57,269 nucleotides of DNA from an uncultured Sulfuricurvum sp. (GCF_937936435.1 NZ_CALDDG010000008.1:1-57269), one strand, 5' to 3'; counted from the stretch's first letter, positions 16,295 to 25,106 are shown. Translations and numbers: made by a program. The notes: generated from the sequence alone by a model not told the origin.

Positions 16295-17542
16295 TTATAA
16301 TCTAATCGTGTCGTTTCGATCCGGAGAAGTAGAGATCATCCCGATCTTCGTTTGTGTCAACTCTTCGAGTGCACGCAAATACTCTTGCGCCGTTACCGGA
16401 AGATCTTCAAAACGACGTACCCCTTCCGTTTTATCCCATCCCGGAAACGTTTTATAGACCGGTTTGACGTTTTCCAAATCAAGCGGGAAATAATCGATCA
16501 CTTCGCCGTTCACTTCATAGGCGACGCAGACTTGAATTTCATCGAAACCGTCCAATACATCCAGTTTCATGATCGATAGATCATCGCATCCGTTTAAACG
16601 ACTGGCGTAACGGCATGCTACCGCGTCAAACCATCCGCATCGGCGGGGACGTCCCGTAGAGGTACCGAATTCATGCCCCACTTTACGAAGACGCTCGCCG
16701 ACTTCGCCGTGGTCTTCCGTCGGGAACGGTCCGTTTCCGACACGGGTGCAGTATGCTTTGACGATTCCCGTCACTTTTCCGATATCTTTCGGATTGACAC
16801 CCAGACCGGTACATGCTCCCGCAGAGATTGTTGATGAACTAGTCACATACGGATAGGTTCCGTGATCGATGTCGAGCATCGTCCCTTGTGCCCCTTCGAG
16901 AAGGATTTTTTGCCCTTCATCCATCAGTTTCCAAGCCATTTGGGTCGTGTTGGCCAAAAACGGTACCAGCTTTTCGGCATAACCGTTTAATTCGGCCGTC
17001 AATTCCTCACGGCTCGGCAAGGCAATCTCCAACGCTTCGAAAATCGCTTTGTTTTGTTCGAAATATTCGATGACACGGTTGGTCAACGCTTCAACATCCC
17101 GAAGCTCGCCAAGTCGGAATCCCGCACGTGCAATTTTTTCGCTGTAAGCCGGTCCGATTCCCCGCCCCGTCGTACCGATCGCTTTTTCGCCGCGAAGCTT
17201 CTCTTTGGCCTGATCGATCAGAATGTGGAAGGTCAAAATCATATGTGCCGATTCGGATACAAACAAGCGTCCGAGCAAATTATCAAACTGCTTCATCTCT
17301 TTGATCAGCGCTTCAGGAGAAACGACTACTCCGTTACCGATAATGTTGATCGCTTTAGGGTTCAAAATTCCTGAGGGGATCAAGTGCAAAGCGTGGGTTT
17401 TACCGTCAACGACGATCGTATGTCCGGCATTGTGTCCCCCCTGATAACGGGCGACACAATCGTATTTTTGCGCGAGCAAATCAACGATTTTCCCTTTTCC
17501 TTCGTCTCCCCACTGGATACCGACAATTAAATCTGCTTTCAT
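16295..17542 (-). CDS. purA: Adenylosuccinate synthetase
   Basis: The start is set at ATG 17542, preceded by AGGAAG; an earlier ATG in the frame would lie inside hisZ. The 415-residue protein has the GTP-binding motif GIQWGDEGKGKIVD at the N-terminus, YQGGHNAGHTI with the catalytic His, TTGRGIGPAYSEK, EGAQGTMLDIDHGTYPYVT and the terminal GISTSPDR-type motif (IGMISTSPDRNDTI). It joins IMP and aspartate with GTP in AMP synthesis. It lies 7 bases after hisZ. Confidence 0.97.
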   Translation of the reverse strand: MKADLIVGIQWGDEGKGKIVDLLAQKYDCVARYQGGHNAGHTIVVDGKTHALHLIPSGILNPKAINIIGNGVVVSPEALIKEMKQFDNLLGRLFVSESAHMILTFHILIDQAKEKLRGEKAIGTTGRGIGPAYSEKIARAGFRLGELRDVEALTNRVIEYFEQNKAIFEALEIALPSREELTAELNGYAEKLVPFLANTTQMAWKLMDEGQKILLEGAQGTMLDIDHGTYPYVTSSSTISAGACTGLGVNPKDIGKVTGIVKAYCTRVGNGPFPTEDHGEVGERLRKVGHEFGTSTGRPRRCGWFDAVACRYASRLNGCDDLSIMKLDVLDGFDEIQVCVAYEVNGEVIDYFPLDLENVKPVYKTFPGWDKTEGVRRFEDLPVTAQEYLRALEELTQTKIGMISTSPDRNDTIRL

Positions 17543-17549
17543 AATCTTC

Positions 17550-18401
17550 CTATTTTGTTGAATGTAATGCGTCAATCAACGCATCGGTATAGATCGCGAA
17601 TCCGACCGAAACGGTATCGTCGCTCTTGTAGCGTCCGCCCATCGCGTACATCTCGTTTTTTTCGATCACTCGGAAAAAAAGTTCGTCATAATAGAGCATT
17701 TTAGCGTAATAGAGCGGGGCAATCACCACATTGGGGTGTTCCAATCCATCACACAGCTCTTTTATCTTGATTAATTCCCTTTTGATAGCCTCGGGAACGA
17801 TTTCGACGACGCCCTCGATCTCATGGGCATGCTGCATATAGACCAAACGGGTCAGCCAGTCGATCTTCAGCGATAAAAACTTCTCGATATTGACATGGCG
17901 GAAATCATCCAAATCGATATTCAACATCTCCGAGAGAAGACGCGGAATATTGATATTGGAAATTTGGAGAAGTGCGGATACGTCCAATGCTTTGAGTATC
18001 CGTGTTGATTGTTCCAAGGCAACCGAAAGGTTCGGTTCTCCGATAATCTCGACACCGATTTGATACTGCTCCTCTGCGGGATAGCGATACACCGGCTGGA
18101 CATAAAACCACTTTTTATGCTCCGTGTTGCCGCCGAGGCGTTTGTTGACGATACGAACGACATCGATCGTCGAATCGGCGCGCAGACTGATCGGATGGTT
18201 TTCGCTGTCATTGACACGGATCAGTTCGCGCTGATCGCAAACGCTCTGGTGCTGATGGTACGAAAACAGCGGAGTCGAAATCTCTTCAAATCCGGCTTCA
18301 CTGAGCAATTCGCTCGCTTTGGTCTCGATGAGACGCTTCGTTTTTGCCGTCGCGGCAAAGTAGAGCTTCGAGCCTTCCGGAATTTCGTGTTCAAAAACCA
18401 T
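17550..18401 (-). CDS. hisZ: HisZ-like ATP phosphoribosyltransferase regulatory subunit
   Basis: I choose the ATG at 18401, giving 283 residues and a start (MVFEHEIPEGSKLYFAATAK) like that of family members; longer starts would run into the upstream aminotransferase gene. The fold is that of a class II tRNA-synthetase-like paralogue: FEEISTPLFSYHQ (motif 1), LRADSTIDVVRIV and FYVQPVYRYP (motif 2), and a degenerate motif 3 (GGRYKSDDTVSVGFAIYTD). HisZ activates the short HisG enzyme at the first step of histidine synthesis. It sits between an aminotransferase and purA, away from other his genes. Confidence 0.85.
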   Translation of the reverse strand: MVFEHEIPEGSKLYFAATAKTKRLIETKASELLSEAGFEEISTPLFSYHQHQSVCDQRELIRVNDSENHPISLRADSTIDVVRIVNKRLGGNTEHKKWFYVQPVYRYPAEEQYQIGVEIIGEPNLSVALEQSTRILKALDVSALLQISNINIPRLLSEMLNIDLDDFRHVNIEKFLSLKIDWLTRLVYMQHAHEIEGVVEIVPEAIKRELIKIKELCDGLEHPNVVIAPLYYAKMLYYDELFFRVIEKNEMYAMGGRYKSDDTVSVGFAIYTDALIDALHSTK

Positions 18402-18405
18402 AAGA

Positions 18406-19512
18406 TTAAAGCCCAAAATAAACGGTGTTAAACACGCGGTTTGCCGTTCCGTCATACGCACGGCGACCCAGTTTAGCCAACGCCAACTCGACACCGTTAA
18501 TAACCCATGCCGCTTCATACGGTGCAATCAGTCCCATGTGGTTAATACGGAAAATCGAATCTTTGATATGGTCTTGTCCTCCGGCGACGTTGGAACCGAA
18601 CTCCTTTTTCAACAAAGAACGGATCTCCTTCGCCTGTGCATCACCGATCGTCGTCATGGAGTCGGCAGGTGCCGTCGGATAAATACTCAATCCGATGGCA
18701 ACAAGCGCTTCGCGGGTCGCTTTGGCACGACGTGCCGTATCGCTGTACAGTTTTTCTAATCCGCCTTCGGCTTTAATCCGGTTCAAAATGCTCTCGAGAC
18801 CGATAATCAACGTTGTTGCCGCCGTCCATGCCGTCGTGTTTTTACGCTGATTTTTAATCTCTGTCGCCAAATTAAAGTAGTACCCTTTGCCGCTTCCGAT
18901 TTTCTCGACAGCCGCATTGGAAAGCCCCATCAATGCAAGCCCCGGAGGGAGCATCAGTGCTTTTTGGCTCCCTGAAATCAGACAATCGATATTGCTGACG
19001 TCGATTTTTTCGACGCCGACGGCCGTGATACCGTCAGCAATGACCATAATAGAAGGATTGTGCGCTTTGACCGCCGCCGCAATCGCTTCGGCACTGTGAC
19101 GGAGACCGCCCGCACTTTCACAAATTTGAATCGCAATCGCATCGATATCGGGGTTAGCCTGAAGTGCCGCCTGAACCTCTTCAACCGTTGCCGGAGTGTC
19201 CCACTCATGCTTAATCTCAACATTGGCAATCCCGTGGGCTAGAGCAATTTTTCCGAAACGCTCACCGAATTTTCCCGAATTAATCGAGAGGAGTTTAGAG
19301 TGCGCCAGATTGATCACCGCCCCTTCCATCGCACCGGTACCGGATGAAGCCAGCATCAAAATTTCATCCATGCCGAAAAGTTCAAACAATAATGTGCGAG
19401 TCCGCTCAAAGATCGCTTCAAATTCAGGGGTGCGGTGGTGCAATGTCTCGCCTGCCATCGCGATACGTACCGATTCCGGTACAGGGGTAGGGCCTGGGGT
19501 AAAAAGTAGCAT
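18406..19512 (-). CDS. Class V aminotransferase (alanine-glyoxylate/serine-pyruvate type)
   Basis: The ATG at 19512 is preferred over the adjacent TTG because AAGGA lies 7 bases upstream. The 368-residue protein begins MLLFTPGPTPVPESV, the hallmark of the alanine-glyoxylate aminotransferase family. The PLP lysine lies in DCLISGSQKALMLPPGLALM, and TAWTAATTLIIGLESIL follows. The substrate cannot be settled from sequence; serine, alanine or phosphoserine-like donors are possible. It is the first gene of the hisZ-purA-fliJ-motE operon. Confidence 0.85.
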   Translation of the reverse strand: MLLFTPGPTPVPESVRIAMAGETLHHRTPEFEAIFERTRTLLFELFGMDEILMLASSGTGAMEGAVINLAHSKLLSINSGKFGERFGKIALAHGIANVEIKHEWDTPATVEEVQAALQANPDIDAIAIQICESAGGLRHSAEAIAAAVKAHNPSIMVIADGITAVGVEKIDVSNIDCLISGSQKALMLPPGLALMGLSNAAVEKIGSGKGYYFNLATEIKNQRKNTTAWTAATTLIIGLESILNRIKAEGGLEKLYSDTARRAKATREALVAIGLSIYPTAPADSMTTIGDAQAKEIRSLLKKEFGSNVAGGQDHIKDSIFRINHMGLIAPYEAAWVINGVELALAKLGRRAYDGTANRVFNTVYFGL

Positions 19513-19544
19513 CAAAAAATTCCTTGATGGAAAGTGTCATAAAT

Positions 19545-19556
19545 CCGCGCATTTTA
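19545..19556 (-). promoter_or_regulatory. Promoter of the aminotransferase-hisZ-purA operon
   Basis: On the minus strand GGGTAAAATGCGCGG places a TAAAAT -10 box at 19551-19556, followed at once by GCGCGG. The leader to ATG 19512 would be about 30 bases. Confidence 0.5.
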
Positions 19557-19596
19557 CCCTATATGAGGTTAGGAGAGCTTTAAGGGGGCAGGCTAT

Positions 19597-19609
19597 GCTA
19601 CAATTGCGC
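19597..19609 (+). promoter_or_regulatory. Promoter of uppP
   Basis: TGCTACAAT is an extended -10 box (hexamer 19599-19604) followed directly by TGCGCT. The coding start lies 22 bases after the hexamer, leaving a short leader. No -35 box is clear. Confidence 0.55.
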
Positions 19610-19625
19610 TAAAAAAAGAGTACAA

Positions 19626-20405
19626 ATGACACTGTTTGATTCATTGATTTTGGGCGCCCTCGAAGGGGTTACCGAGTTTTTACCCGTCTCTTCTACGGGG
19701 CATCTCATTCTAGCCTCACAGCTTTTGGGGCTGGAACAGACCAATGCCCATAAAGCGTTTGAAGTCGCTATTCAGCTTGGAAGCATTCTGGCAGTCTTGT
19801 TTTTGTATGCCAAAGATTTGATCCGAGACAAAACCCTCTGGATCAAACTTGCCGTCGCATTTCTCCCTACCGGAGCATTGGGATTTTTGTTTTATAAACA
19901 GATCAAAGCACTCTTCGGTGTCGAAACGGTCAGTTTTATGCTGATTGCCGGAGGGATCGTTTTTCTGGCCGTCGAATATTTTCGCCGCGACAAAGGGATT
20001 GACGACGGCAAAGAGCTGGATCAGCTGACCTATAAAGAGGCCTTTTTAATCGGTCTTTTTCAAAGCGTATCGATGGTTCCTGGAACCAGCCGTTCAGGCG
20101 CTACCATCATCGGAGGGCTTTTCCTGGGGCTTAAACGCAAAAGCGCCGCCGAATTTTCGTTTCTTCTCGCGATTCCGACGATGATCATCGCCACGGCTTA
20201 CGATCTGTTTAAACATCGGCATGAGATGGTAGTGGATGATTATTCGATGCTTGCCGTCGCGTTTGTGACTGCCTTTGCATTTGCGTTTGCGACAGTCAAA
20301 CTGTTTGTCGGCTTTGTCAGCCGCCATACCTTCGTCCCGTTTGCGATCTACCGCATTATCGTCGGCGTCATCTTCTTCTATTTCGTAGCAACGCTTCCCG
20401 CATGA
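19626..20405 (+). CDS. uppP: Undecaprenyl-diphosphatase
   Basis: The 259-residue integral membrane protein has the two BacA/UppP signature motifs: EGVTEFLPVSSTGHLILA at residues 14-31 and VPGTSRSGATIIGGL around 150-164. About eight membrane spans are visible. It removes a phosphate from undecaprenyl pyrophosphate to recycle the lipid carrier used for peptidoglycan and for glycan loci such as the one at 37-57 kb. The 3' end overlaps the convergent rdgB gene by 28 bases. Confidence 0.96.
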   Translation: MTLFDSLILGALEGVTEFLPVSSTGHLILASQLLGLEQTNAHKAFEVAIQLGSILAVLFLYAKDLIRDKTLWIKLAVAFLPTGALGFLFYKQIKALFGVETVSFMLIAGGIVFLAVEYFRRDKGIDDGKELDQLTYKEAFLIGLFQSVSMVPGTSRSGATIIGGLFLGLKRKSAAEFSFLLAIPTMIIATAYDLFKHRHEMVVDDYSMLAVAFVTAFAFAFATVKLFVGFVSRHTFVPFAIYRIIVGVIFFYFVATLPA

Positions 20406-21004
20406 GTGCGTAAAAACTTGATCTGATCGATCAAAATTTTCGCCAGTTCCAACGCTTTGGAACGGTGCGAAAGCCCTTTTTTCACATCGTTCGGCAATTC
20501 GCCCAATGTTTGATCGTATCCGCTCGGAATAAAAATCGGATCGTATCCAAACCCGTTTTCGCCGCGAAGAGAGGTAATCACATCCCCATGCATCCATCCG
20601 TGAACACAGCTTTCCCCCTCACGGGACACCACCGCAATCGCCGCCGTGTAATGGGCGGGCGATGTTTCAACCCCTTTCTCTTTTAACGCTTCGACGAGTT
20701 TAAGGAGGTTATCCCGATCGCTTGAGCCTTCTCCGCCGTAGCGGGCGCTGTATATCCCGGGAGCCCCTCCCAGCACATCGACGCTGATACCGCTGTCATC
20801 GGCGATCACGATCGCATCATCATCGCCCAATGCCGAAAAGACGGCGCGCGCTTTGATCAGTGCGTTGGCTTTGAACGTTGCTCCGTCTTCGACGATCTCG
20901 AACCCCTCGATCAAATCCGTATAAGGAAAGACTTCCCGATCGTGCAATAATTCGATAATTTCCCGTACTTTTCCTTTATTGGAAGTGGCTAGAACAACTT
21001 TCAC
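20378..21004 (-). CDS. rdgB: XTP/dITP diphosphatase (RdgB/HAM1 family)
   Basis: The start is GTG 21004, preceded by AAGGA at a 7-base distance; an ATG at 21040 has no ribosome-binding site. The 208-residue protein begins KVVLATSNKGKVREI, the substrate-binding signature. It contains ADDSGISVDVLGGAPGIYSARYGGEGSSD and GENGFGYDPIFIPSG and ends with LSHRSKALELAK. It hydrolyses inosine and xanthosine triphosphates to keep them out of DNA. Its last 28 coding bases are shared with the convergent uppP gene. Confidence 0.94.
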   Translation of the reverse strand: MKVVLATSNKGKVREIIELLHDREVFPYTDLIEGFEIVEDGATFKANALIKARAVFSALGDDDAIVIADDSGISVDVLGGAPGIYSARYGGEGSSDRDNLLKLVEALKEKGVETSPAHYTAAIAVVSREGESCVHGWMHGDVITSLRGENGFGYDPIFIPSGYDQTLGELPNDVKKGLSHRSKALELAKILIDQIKFLRTHAGSVATK

Positions 21005-21055
21005 GCGGCAATCCTTATAGCAGACTTTAGCCATTTTCATTTATCAAATGTTTCA

Positions 21056-21080
21056 TCTGCCGTTGTATTATAATGGCAGA
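21056..21080 (+). promoter_or_regulatory. Promoter with inverted repeat upstream of the MFS gene
   Basis: A perfect TATAAT box lies at 21069-21074 within TTGTATTATAAT. It is bracketed by the inverted repeat TCTGCC (21056-21061) and GGCAGA (21075-21080), which could be an operator. The GTG start of the MFS gene is 32 bases downstream of the box. Confidence 0.45.
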
Positions 21081-21106
21081 AATTTTAGCTAACCCAAGGT
21101 CATAGT

Positions 21107-22432
21107 GTGTTTAAAACCGTCCTACCACTTTCTGCGATTTTATCGCTCCGCTTTTTCGGTCTTTTTCTCGTTCTTCCGATTCTCTCGACGTATGCATTGG
21201 GAATGGAAGGTTCCACTCCTCTCTTAGTAGGGGTTATTGTCGGCGGTTATGCCCTGACACAAGCGATTTTTCAAGTCCCGTTCGGCACGATGAGTGACAA
21301 AATAGGTCGCAAACCGACGCTATTGATCGGACTGGTAATTTTTCTGGTCGGCTCAATCATCTGTGCGGTGAGCGGCGATATCTACATGCTCATGATCGGG
21401 CGTTTCTTGCAAGGTGCAGGTGCGATCGGGGCCGTCATTCCCGCGATGATCAGCGACCTCGTTCCCGAAGAAAAACGGGGACATGCTATGGCATTGATGG
21501 GGGGGACCATCGCGATCAGTTTTGCATTGGCCATGGCAATCGGGCCGGTCATCGGAGCCTATTTCGGTGTTCAATCACTCTTCTGGATTACGGGTCTCCT
21601 TTCGATAGCGGCTATGCTGATCTTGTTTACCAAAGTCCCGACTCCTCCGAAGATTCATCATATCTACCACTCCAGCACTACTACGGCCGATATTCTCAAA
21701 GACCCGAATCTCCTGAGCATGATCGTCACCAACGGAATGCAAAAAGGGCTGATGACTGTCGCTTTCGTCATTATTCCTATCCTTTTAATTCAGCCCGAAT
21801 ACGGTTTTTTATGGGACAAAAAAGAGCTGTGGCACGCCTATCTTCCGGCAATGTTCATGGGGCTTGTCGCGATGGGGCCTGCTGCGGTATTCGGAGAAAA
21901 ACACAATAAACCCCGTGAAATCTTTCTCCTCTCTATCGTCTTGTTTATCGTAGCTTTTACTCTCATGGGCTTTGCAACAAAAGGATGGGAATTCATTCTG
22001 GGTGTTGTCAGCTTTTTTATCGCGTTTAATATGATGGAACCGCTCGTTCAGTCGATGATCTCAAAATTTGCTAAAGTACACCAAAAAGGGGCCGCACTTG
22101 GAATCGCGAACGGGTTTGCTTATTTTATGACCTTTGTCGGCGGGACTCTCGCGGGGATCGCATTACAATACTCGAACCGTGAGACGTTGGCAATCGGATT
22201 GATCGTCGTGACCACTTTGTGGTTATTATGGACGTTTAAAATGCAAAATCCTCACCGTTATTCACATTTGTATCTTCCGATGGAAGAAATAGATCAGGAA
22301 AAACTCTCCGGATTGGAGCATGAACATATTGCGGAATGGTATATCAACGAGACAGAAAACGTCGTTGTCGTCAAATACCGTAAATCGCTGATTGAAGAAG
22401 AGGCTATCAAAGCCAAAATAGTTAAAGGTTAG
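21107..22432 (+). CDS. MFS transporter
   Basis: The 441-residue protein starts at GTG 21107 with AAGGT upstream. Twelve hydrophobic segments are visible. The loop 2-3 motif GTMSDKIGRKPTLLIG (about residues 65-80) is the major facilitator signature, and GRFLQGAGAIGAVIPAMISDLVPEEKRGHAM follows as in drug/H+ antiporters. A cytoplasmic C-terminal tail of about 60 residues is unusually long. It resembles YajR-like exporters, whose tail folds as a small domain, but the substrate is unknown. Confidence 0.88.
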   Translation: MFKTVLPLSAILSLRFFGLFLVLPILSTYALGMEGSTPLLVGVIVGGYALTQAIFQVPFGTMSDKIGRKPTLLIGLVIFLVGSIICAVSGDIYMLMIGRFLQGAGAIGAVIPAMISDLVPEEKRGHAMALMGGTIAISFALAMAIGPVIGAYFGVQSLFWITGLLSIAAMLILFTKVPTPPKIHHIYHSSTTTADILKDPNLLSMIVTNGMQKGLMTVAFVIIPILLIQPEYGFLWDKKELWHAYLPAMFMGLVAMGPAAVFGEKHNKPREIFLLSIVLFIVAFTLMGFATKGWEFILGVVSFFIAFNMMEPLVQSMISKFAKVHQKGAALGIANGFAYFMTFVGGTLAGIALQYSNRETLAIGLIVVTTLWLLWTFKMQNPHRYSHLYLPMEEIDQEKLSGLEHEHIAEWYINETENVVVVKYRKSLIEEEAIKAKIVKG

Positions 22433-22450
22433 AGTTTAATTACTCTAACC
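22427..22450. terminator. Hairpin over the convergent MFS/moeA stops
   Basis: A perfect 9-bp stem GGTTAGAGT (22427-22435) and ACTCTAACC (22442-22450) with a 6-base loop contains the overlapping stop codons of both convergent genes. A T-rich stretch follows on the minus strand only, so it probably serves moeA and may block read-through both ways. Confidence 0.5.
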
Positions 22451-23634
22451 AATGTCCCCGCTTCCAAATCTCCGTCCTCTTCGCCGCAAATCATTAAACC
22501 GGCATTTCCCAGAAGATTCGTCAAAATAGCAGAGCTTCCACTCTTCTTTCCCTCAAAATCGACCCAATAACGTCCATCTTCGAAGGAAAGATTACAGGCG
22601 GTAAATTCGCTTTTGTTAGAACGTTTTGCAAACGGCACTTTAAGCGTCGCCTCAATCGGCTCATACGGATTTTCCATCCCCATCATCCGCGCGATCAGAG
22701 GTGCTGCATAAAGGATAAACGTTACCGTCGACGAGTAAGCAAATCCCGGCAACGAGATGATGAACTTTTCACCCCGCTGCGCCACCATCACATGCTGACC
22801 GGGCTTGATGTTGACCCCTTTGAAAATTACGTCTGCACCGAGTTTTGGGACGATATGCTTCACGAAATCGTAATCACCGACGCTGACGCCGCCGGTACTG
22901 ACGATAATATCGGCAGAACGCATCGCCTCTTCAAAACGCTCCATGATCGCATGTTTATCATCGCCGACGATCCCGAGTTGGATGCTTTTAGCCCCCAATG
23001 AATCGACCAACGCCTGAAGCGTGTAGCTGTTTGAACTGCGTATCTGCCCCTCATGGCGAGCACTTTCACCGATGTCGAGAACTTCGCTTCCCGTGGCGAT
23101 GATAGCCACACGCGGAGGCTGTGTCACCCGAATCATCACGCGGTTGATCCCGGCCAAAACGCCGATCTCGGCAAAACCGAGTTTGGTCCCTTTCGAAATC
23201 AGCACTTCCCCTTCATGGTAGCTCTCCCCGACAGGACGTACTGCGAAACCTTTCGGAACAGGTTTTTCGATAACGATTTCATCACCTTCTACGCGGACGT
23301 TTTCGATAGGGACAAGGGTATCGGAACCTTCCGGCATCAACGAACCGGTAAAGGTCTTGATGCACACTCCGCTCATGACGCTTCCGATCTCATCGGCTCC
23401 CGCAGGATTGTCGCCGTGGATGATGAACGATTCAAACTCTTCGAGATCGCTATGGACGATCGCATACCCGTCCATCGACGAAGTGGGATGAAGCGGATAA
23501 TCTTCCTGTGCTACGATATCCTCTGCCAGAATCCTCCCGAGGGCGTTGCCCAAAAAGACATTTTCGCCGCGTAAACTTCCCATCGGCAGAAGACTGATCA
23601 TATTTTGAGAGGTCTCGTATGAAATCATACTCAC
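22429..23634 (-). CDS. moeA: Molybdopterin molybdenumtransferase
   Basis: The start is GTG 23634, which has GGAGGG 5 bases upstream and overlaps the moaE stop as GTGA. The 401-residue protein carries the MoeA motifs EDYPLHPTSSMDGYAIV, RPVGESYHEGEVLISKG, VAIIATGSEVLD, SNSYTLQALV and TGGVSVGDYDFV. It inserts molybdate into adenylylated molybdopterin, giving the cofactor needed by nitrate reductase or other molybdoenzymes. It is the last gene of moaD-moaE-moeA. Confidence 0.95.
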   Translation of the reverse strand: MSMISYETSQNMISLLPMGSLRGENVFLGNALGRILAEDIVAQEDYPLHPTSSMDGYAIVHSDLEEFESFIIHGDNPAGADEIGSVMSGVCIKTFTGSLMPEGSDTLVPIENVRVEGDEIVIEKPVPKGFAVRPVGESYHEGEVLISKGTKLGFAEIGVLAGINRVMIRVTQPPRVAIIATGSEVLDIGESARHEGQIRSSNSYTLQALVDSLGAKSIQLGIVGDDKHAIMERFEEAMRSADIIVSTGGVSVGDYDFVKHIVPKLGADVIFKGVNIKPGQHVMVAQRGEKFIISLPGFAYSSTVTFILYAAPLIARMMGMENPYEPIEATLKVPFAKRSNKSEFTACNLSFEDGRYWVDFEGKKSGSSAILTNLLGNAGLMICGEEDGDLEAGTLVRVIKL

Positions 23635-24077
23635 GAAATCCCTCCGAGTATCCCGGCTCCGGCAATCGGAGTCGAACGATCACGCGCATACACGCGTTTG
23701 CCGTCTTTGAGATCGTATTTCCAAATCGGAGCCGAAGCTTTGAAATCTTCGACGAACCGCTCGATGGTTTCCAGCGCCACCCGTCGTTTCGGCGAAAATA
23801 CCGCCGCAATATAGCTCGACTCGTGTACCAACACATCGCCGCGGCTATGAGCCATTTTCAAAGTTGCCCCCGACGGGGACGTTTTTGCGACCCATGCTTC
23901 AAACCATGACGTGAGGATAGGTTCGTAAACATCGAAGCTCAACCCTTCGATTCCGTCCTCTTCGCGTACCGTTCCGACAAACGGAATATACGCACCGTAA
24001 TTGTTCGACGCCTCTTGAGCATACCAACGGGTCAAAATTTCCGGAACATTCAAAGCCCCGTCATACAATTCCAACAC
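23631..24077 (-). CDS. moaE: Molybdopterin synthase catalytic subunit
   Basis: I place the start at GTG 24077, giving VLELYDGALNVPEILTRW, because GGAGG lies 6 bases upstream; GTG codons at 24083 and 24092 are alternatives but badly spaced. The 148-residue protein has the MoaE blocks GAYIPFVGTVREEDG, HSRGDVLVHESSYIAAVFSPKRR and PIWKYDL. It transfers sulphur from the MoaD thiocarboxylate to precursor Z. It follows moaD directly and precedes moeA with a 4-base overlap. Confidence 0.94.
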   Translation of the reverse strand: MLELYDGALNVPEILTRWYAQEASNNYGAYIPFVGTVREEDGIEGLSFDVYEPILTSWFEAWVAKTSPSGATLKMAHSRGDVLVHESSYIAAVFSPKRRVALETIERFVEDFKASAPIWKYDLKDGKRVYARDRSTPIAGAGILGGIS

Positions 24078-24079
24078 GC

Positions 24080-24301
24080 TCACCCTCCGCACACGGGAGG
24101 AAGAAGAGAGATGCGATCTCCCTCTTTCAGCGGCGTATCCAGCGATGCGACCAAAGTATCATTCAGTGCAACCGCACAGCTCTCTATCCACGGTCCCATC
24201 TCTTCATCGTTTTTTAATGCTTCGGCAACATCGCGCAAGGATGCAGCTTCCATCGTCAGCGGAGCCTTTTGAATCGGTCCTAAAAATTCGATTGTCACCA
24301 T
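24080..24301 (-). CDS. moaD: Molybdopterin synthase sulphur-carrier subunit
   Basis: The 73-residue ubiquitin-like protein ends in the required Gly-Gly (LLPPVCGG), the site of thiocarboxylation. The core has VALNDTLVASLDTPLKEGD, typical of MoaD/ThiS. The ATG at 24301 has AGAGGA upstream. Pairing with moaE rather than thi genes argues for MoaD. Confidence 0.93.
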   Translation of the reverse strand: MVTIEFLGPIQKAPLTMEAASLRDVAEALKNDEEMGPWIESCAVALNDTLVASLDTPLKEGDRISLLPPVCGG

Positions 24302-24386
24302 GACAATTCCTCTATTTCAGTTGAGTTTTAATAGAGCCGATTATAGCAAAAGAGAACTAACAGAGCCTTGTTAGCCGAGGATTTAG

Positions 24387-24392
24387 TATAAT
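24387..24392 (+). promoter_or_regulatory. -10 box of mqnA
   Basis: A consensus TATAAT hexamer in TTTAGTATAATACC lies 30 bases upstream of the TTG start. No clear -35 partner was seen. Confidence 0.5.
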
Positions 24393-24422
24393 ACCCCCCT
24401 ACTTACCTAAGAGGGATCATCC

Positions 24423-25106
24423 TTGATTTTCGGAAAAATCGATTTTATCAATCTTCTGCCGTTTCATGTTTTTATCAAACGTTACGCCCGTACAAGCCGT
24501 TTCCACCAAAGTCTCCTCCATCACAAAGGAGTCCCCTCCTCCTTGAACCGAGAATTCGCGGCTCGACGCATCGATGCGGCTTTTATCTCCAGTATTACGG
24601 CCCAAAGCTGCCTCCGATTCGGTGTCGGAATCGTTGCCCAACGCGAAGTGCTCAGCGTGATCGCATTGCCGTGCGACGAAGATAAAAAAGATGCCGATTC
24701 CGCGACTTCCAACCTTCTCGCCCGCGTCTTGGAAGTCCACGGAGAGGTATTGATCGGGGACAAGGCGTTACGCCATTACTACAGCGGCAAAGAGCATATC
24801 GATTTGGGAAGAGTATGGCATGAGCGAACCCGTCTCCCTTTTGTTTTTGCCCATTTGTGCACCCATCATCACAGCGAGGAGCTCCGTCGTCTCAGCCGTG
24901 CATTCGTCCGGACAAAAATCAAAATTCCTTACTATATTCTGATGGAAAATTCCCGAAAAAGTGCCATGACGCCGACACAAATCACCGATTATCTGCGCTA
25001 TATCAGTTATAAGGTAGGGATTAAAGAGGAAAAAGGGTTTAAAAAATTTGCAAAAGAGGCAAGACAAAGAGGGTTGACCCCCTCTTTACGAGAAATCCGT
25101 TATTGA
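24423..25106 (+). CDS. mqnA: Chorismate dehydratase of the futalosine menaquinone pathway
   Basis: The 227-residue protein starts at TTG 24423 (IFGKIDFINLLPFHVFIK), with AGAGGG upstream, matching the family start. VPSSLNREFAARRIDAAFISS and the GDKALRHYY block follow, then VWHERTRLPFVFA. MqnA dehydrates chorismate to 3-enolpyruvyl-benzoate, the entry step of menaquinone synthesis in Campylobacterota. The last 7 bases overlap the convergent gltX gene. Confidence 0.9.
   Translation: MIFGKIDFINLLPFHVFIKRYARTSRFHQSLLHHKGVPSSLNREFAARRIDAAFISSITAQSCLRFGVGIVAQREVLSVIALPCDEDKKDADSATSNLLARVLEVHGEVLIGDKALRHYYSGKEHIDLGRVWHERTRLPFVFAHLCTHHHSEELRRLSRAFVRTKIKIPYYILMENSRKSAMTPTQITDYLRYISYKVGIKEEKGFKKFAKEARQRGLTPSLREIRY
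25066..25087 (-). terminator. Possible gltX terminator inside mqnA
   Basis: An 8-bp stem AAAGAGGG (25066-25073) and CCCTCTTT (25080-25087) starts 13 bases past the gltX stop, within the 3' end of mqnA. The minus-strand continuation is only moderately T-rich. Confidence 0.4.
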
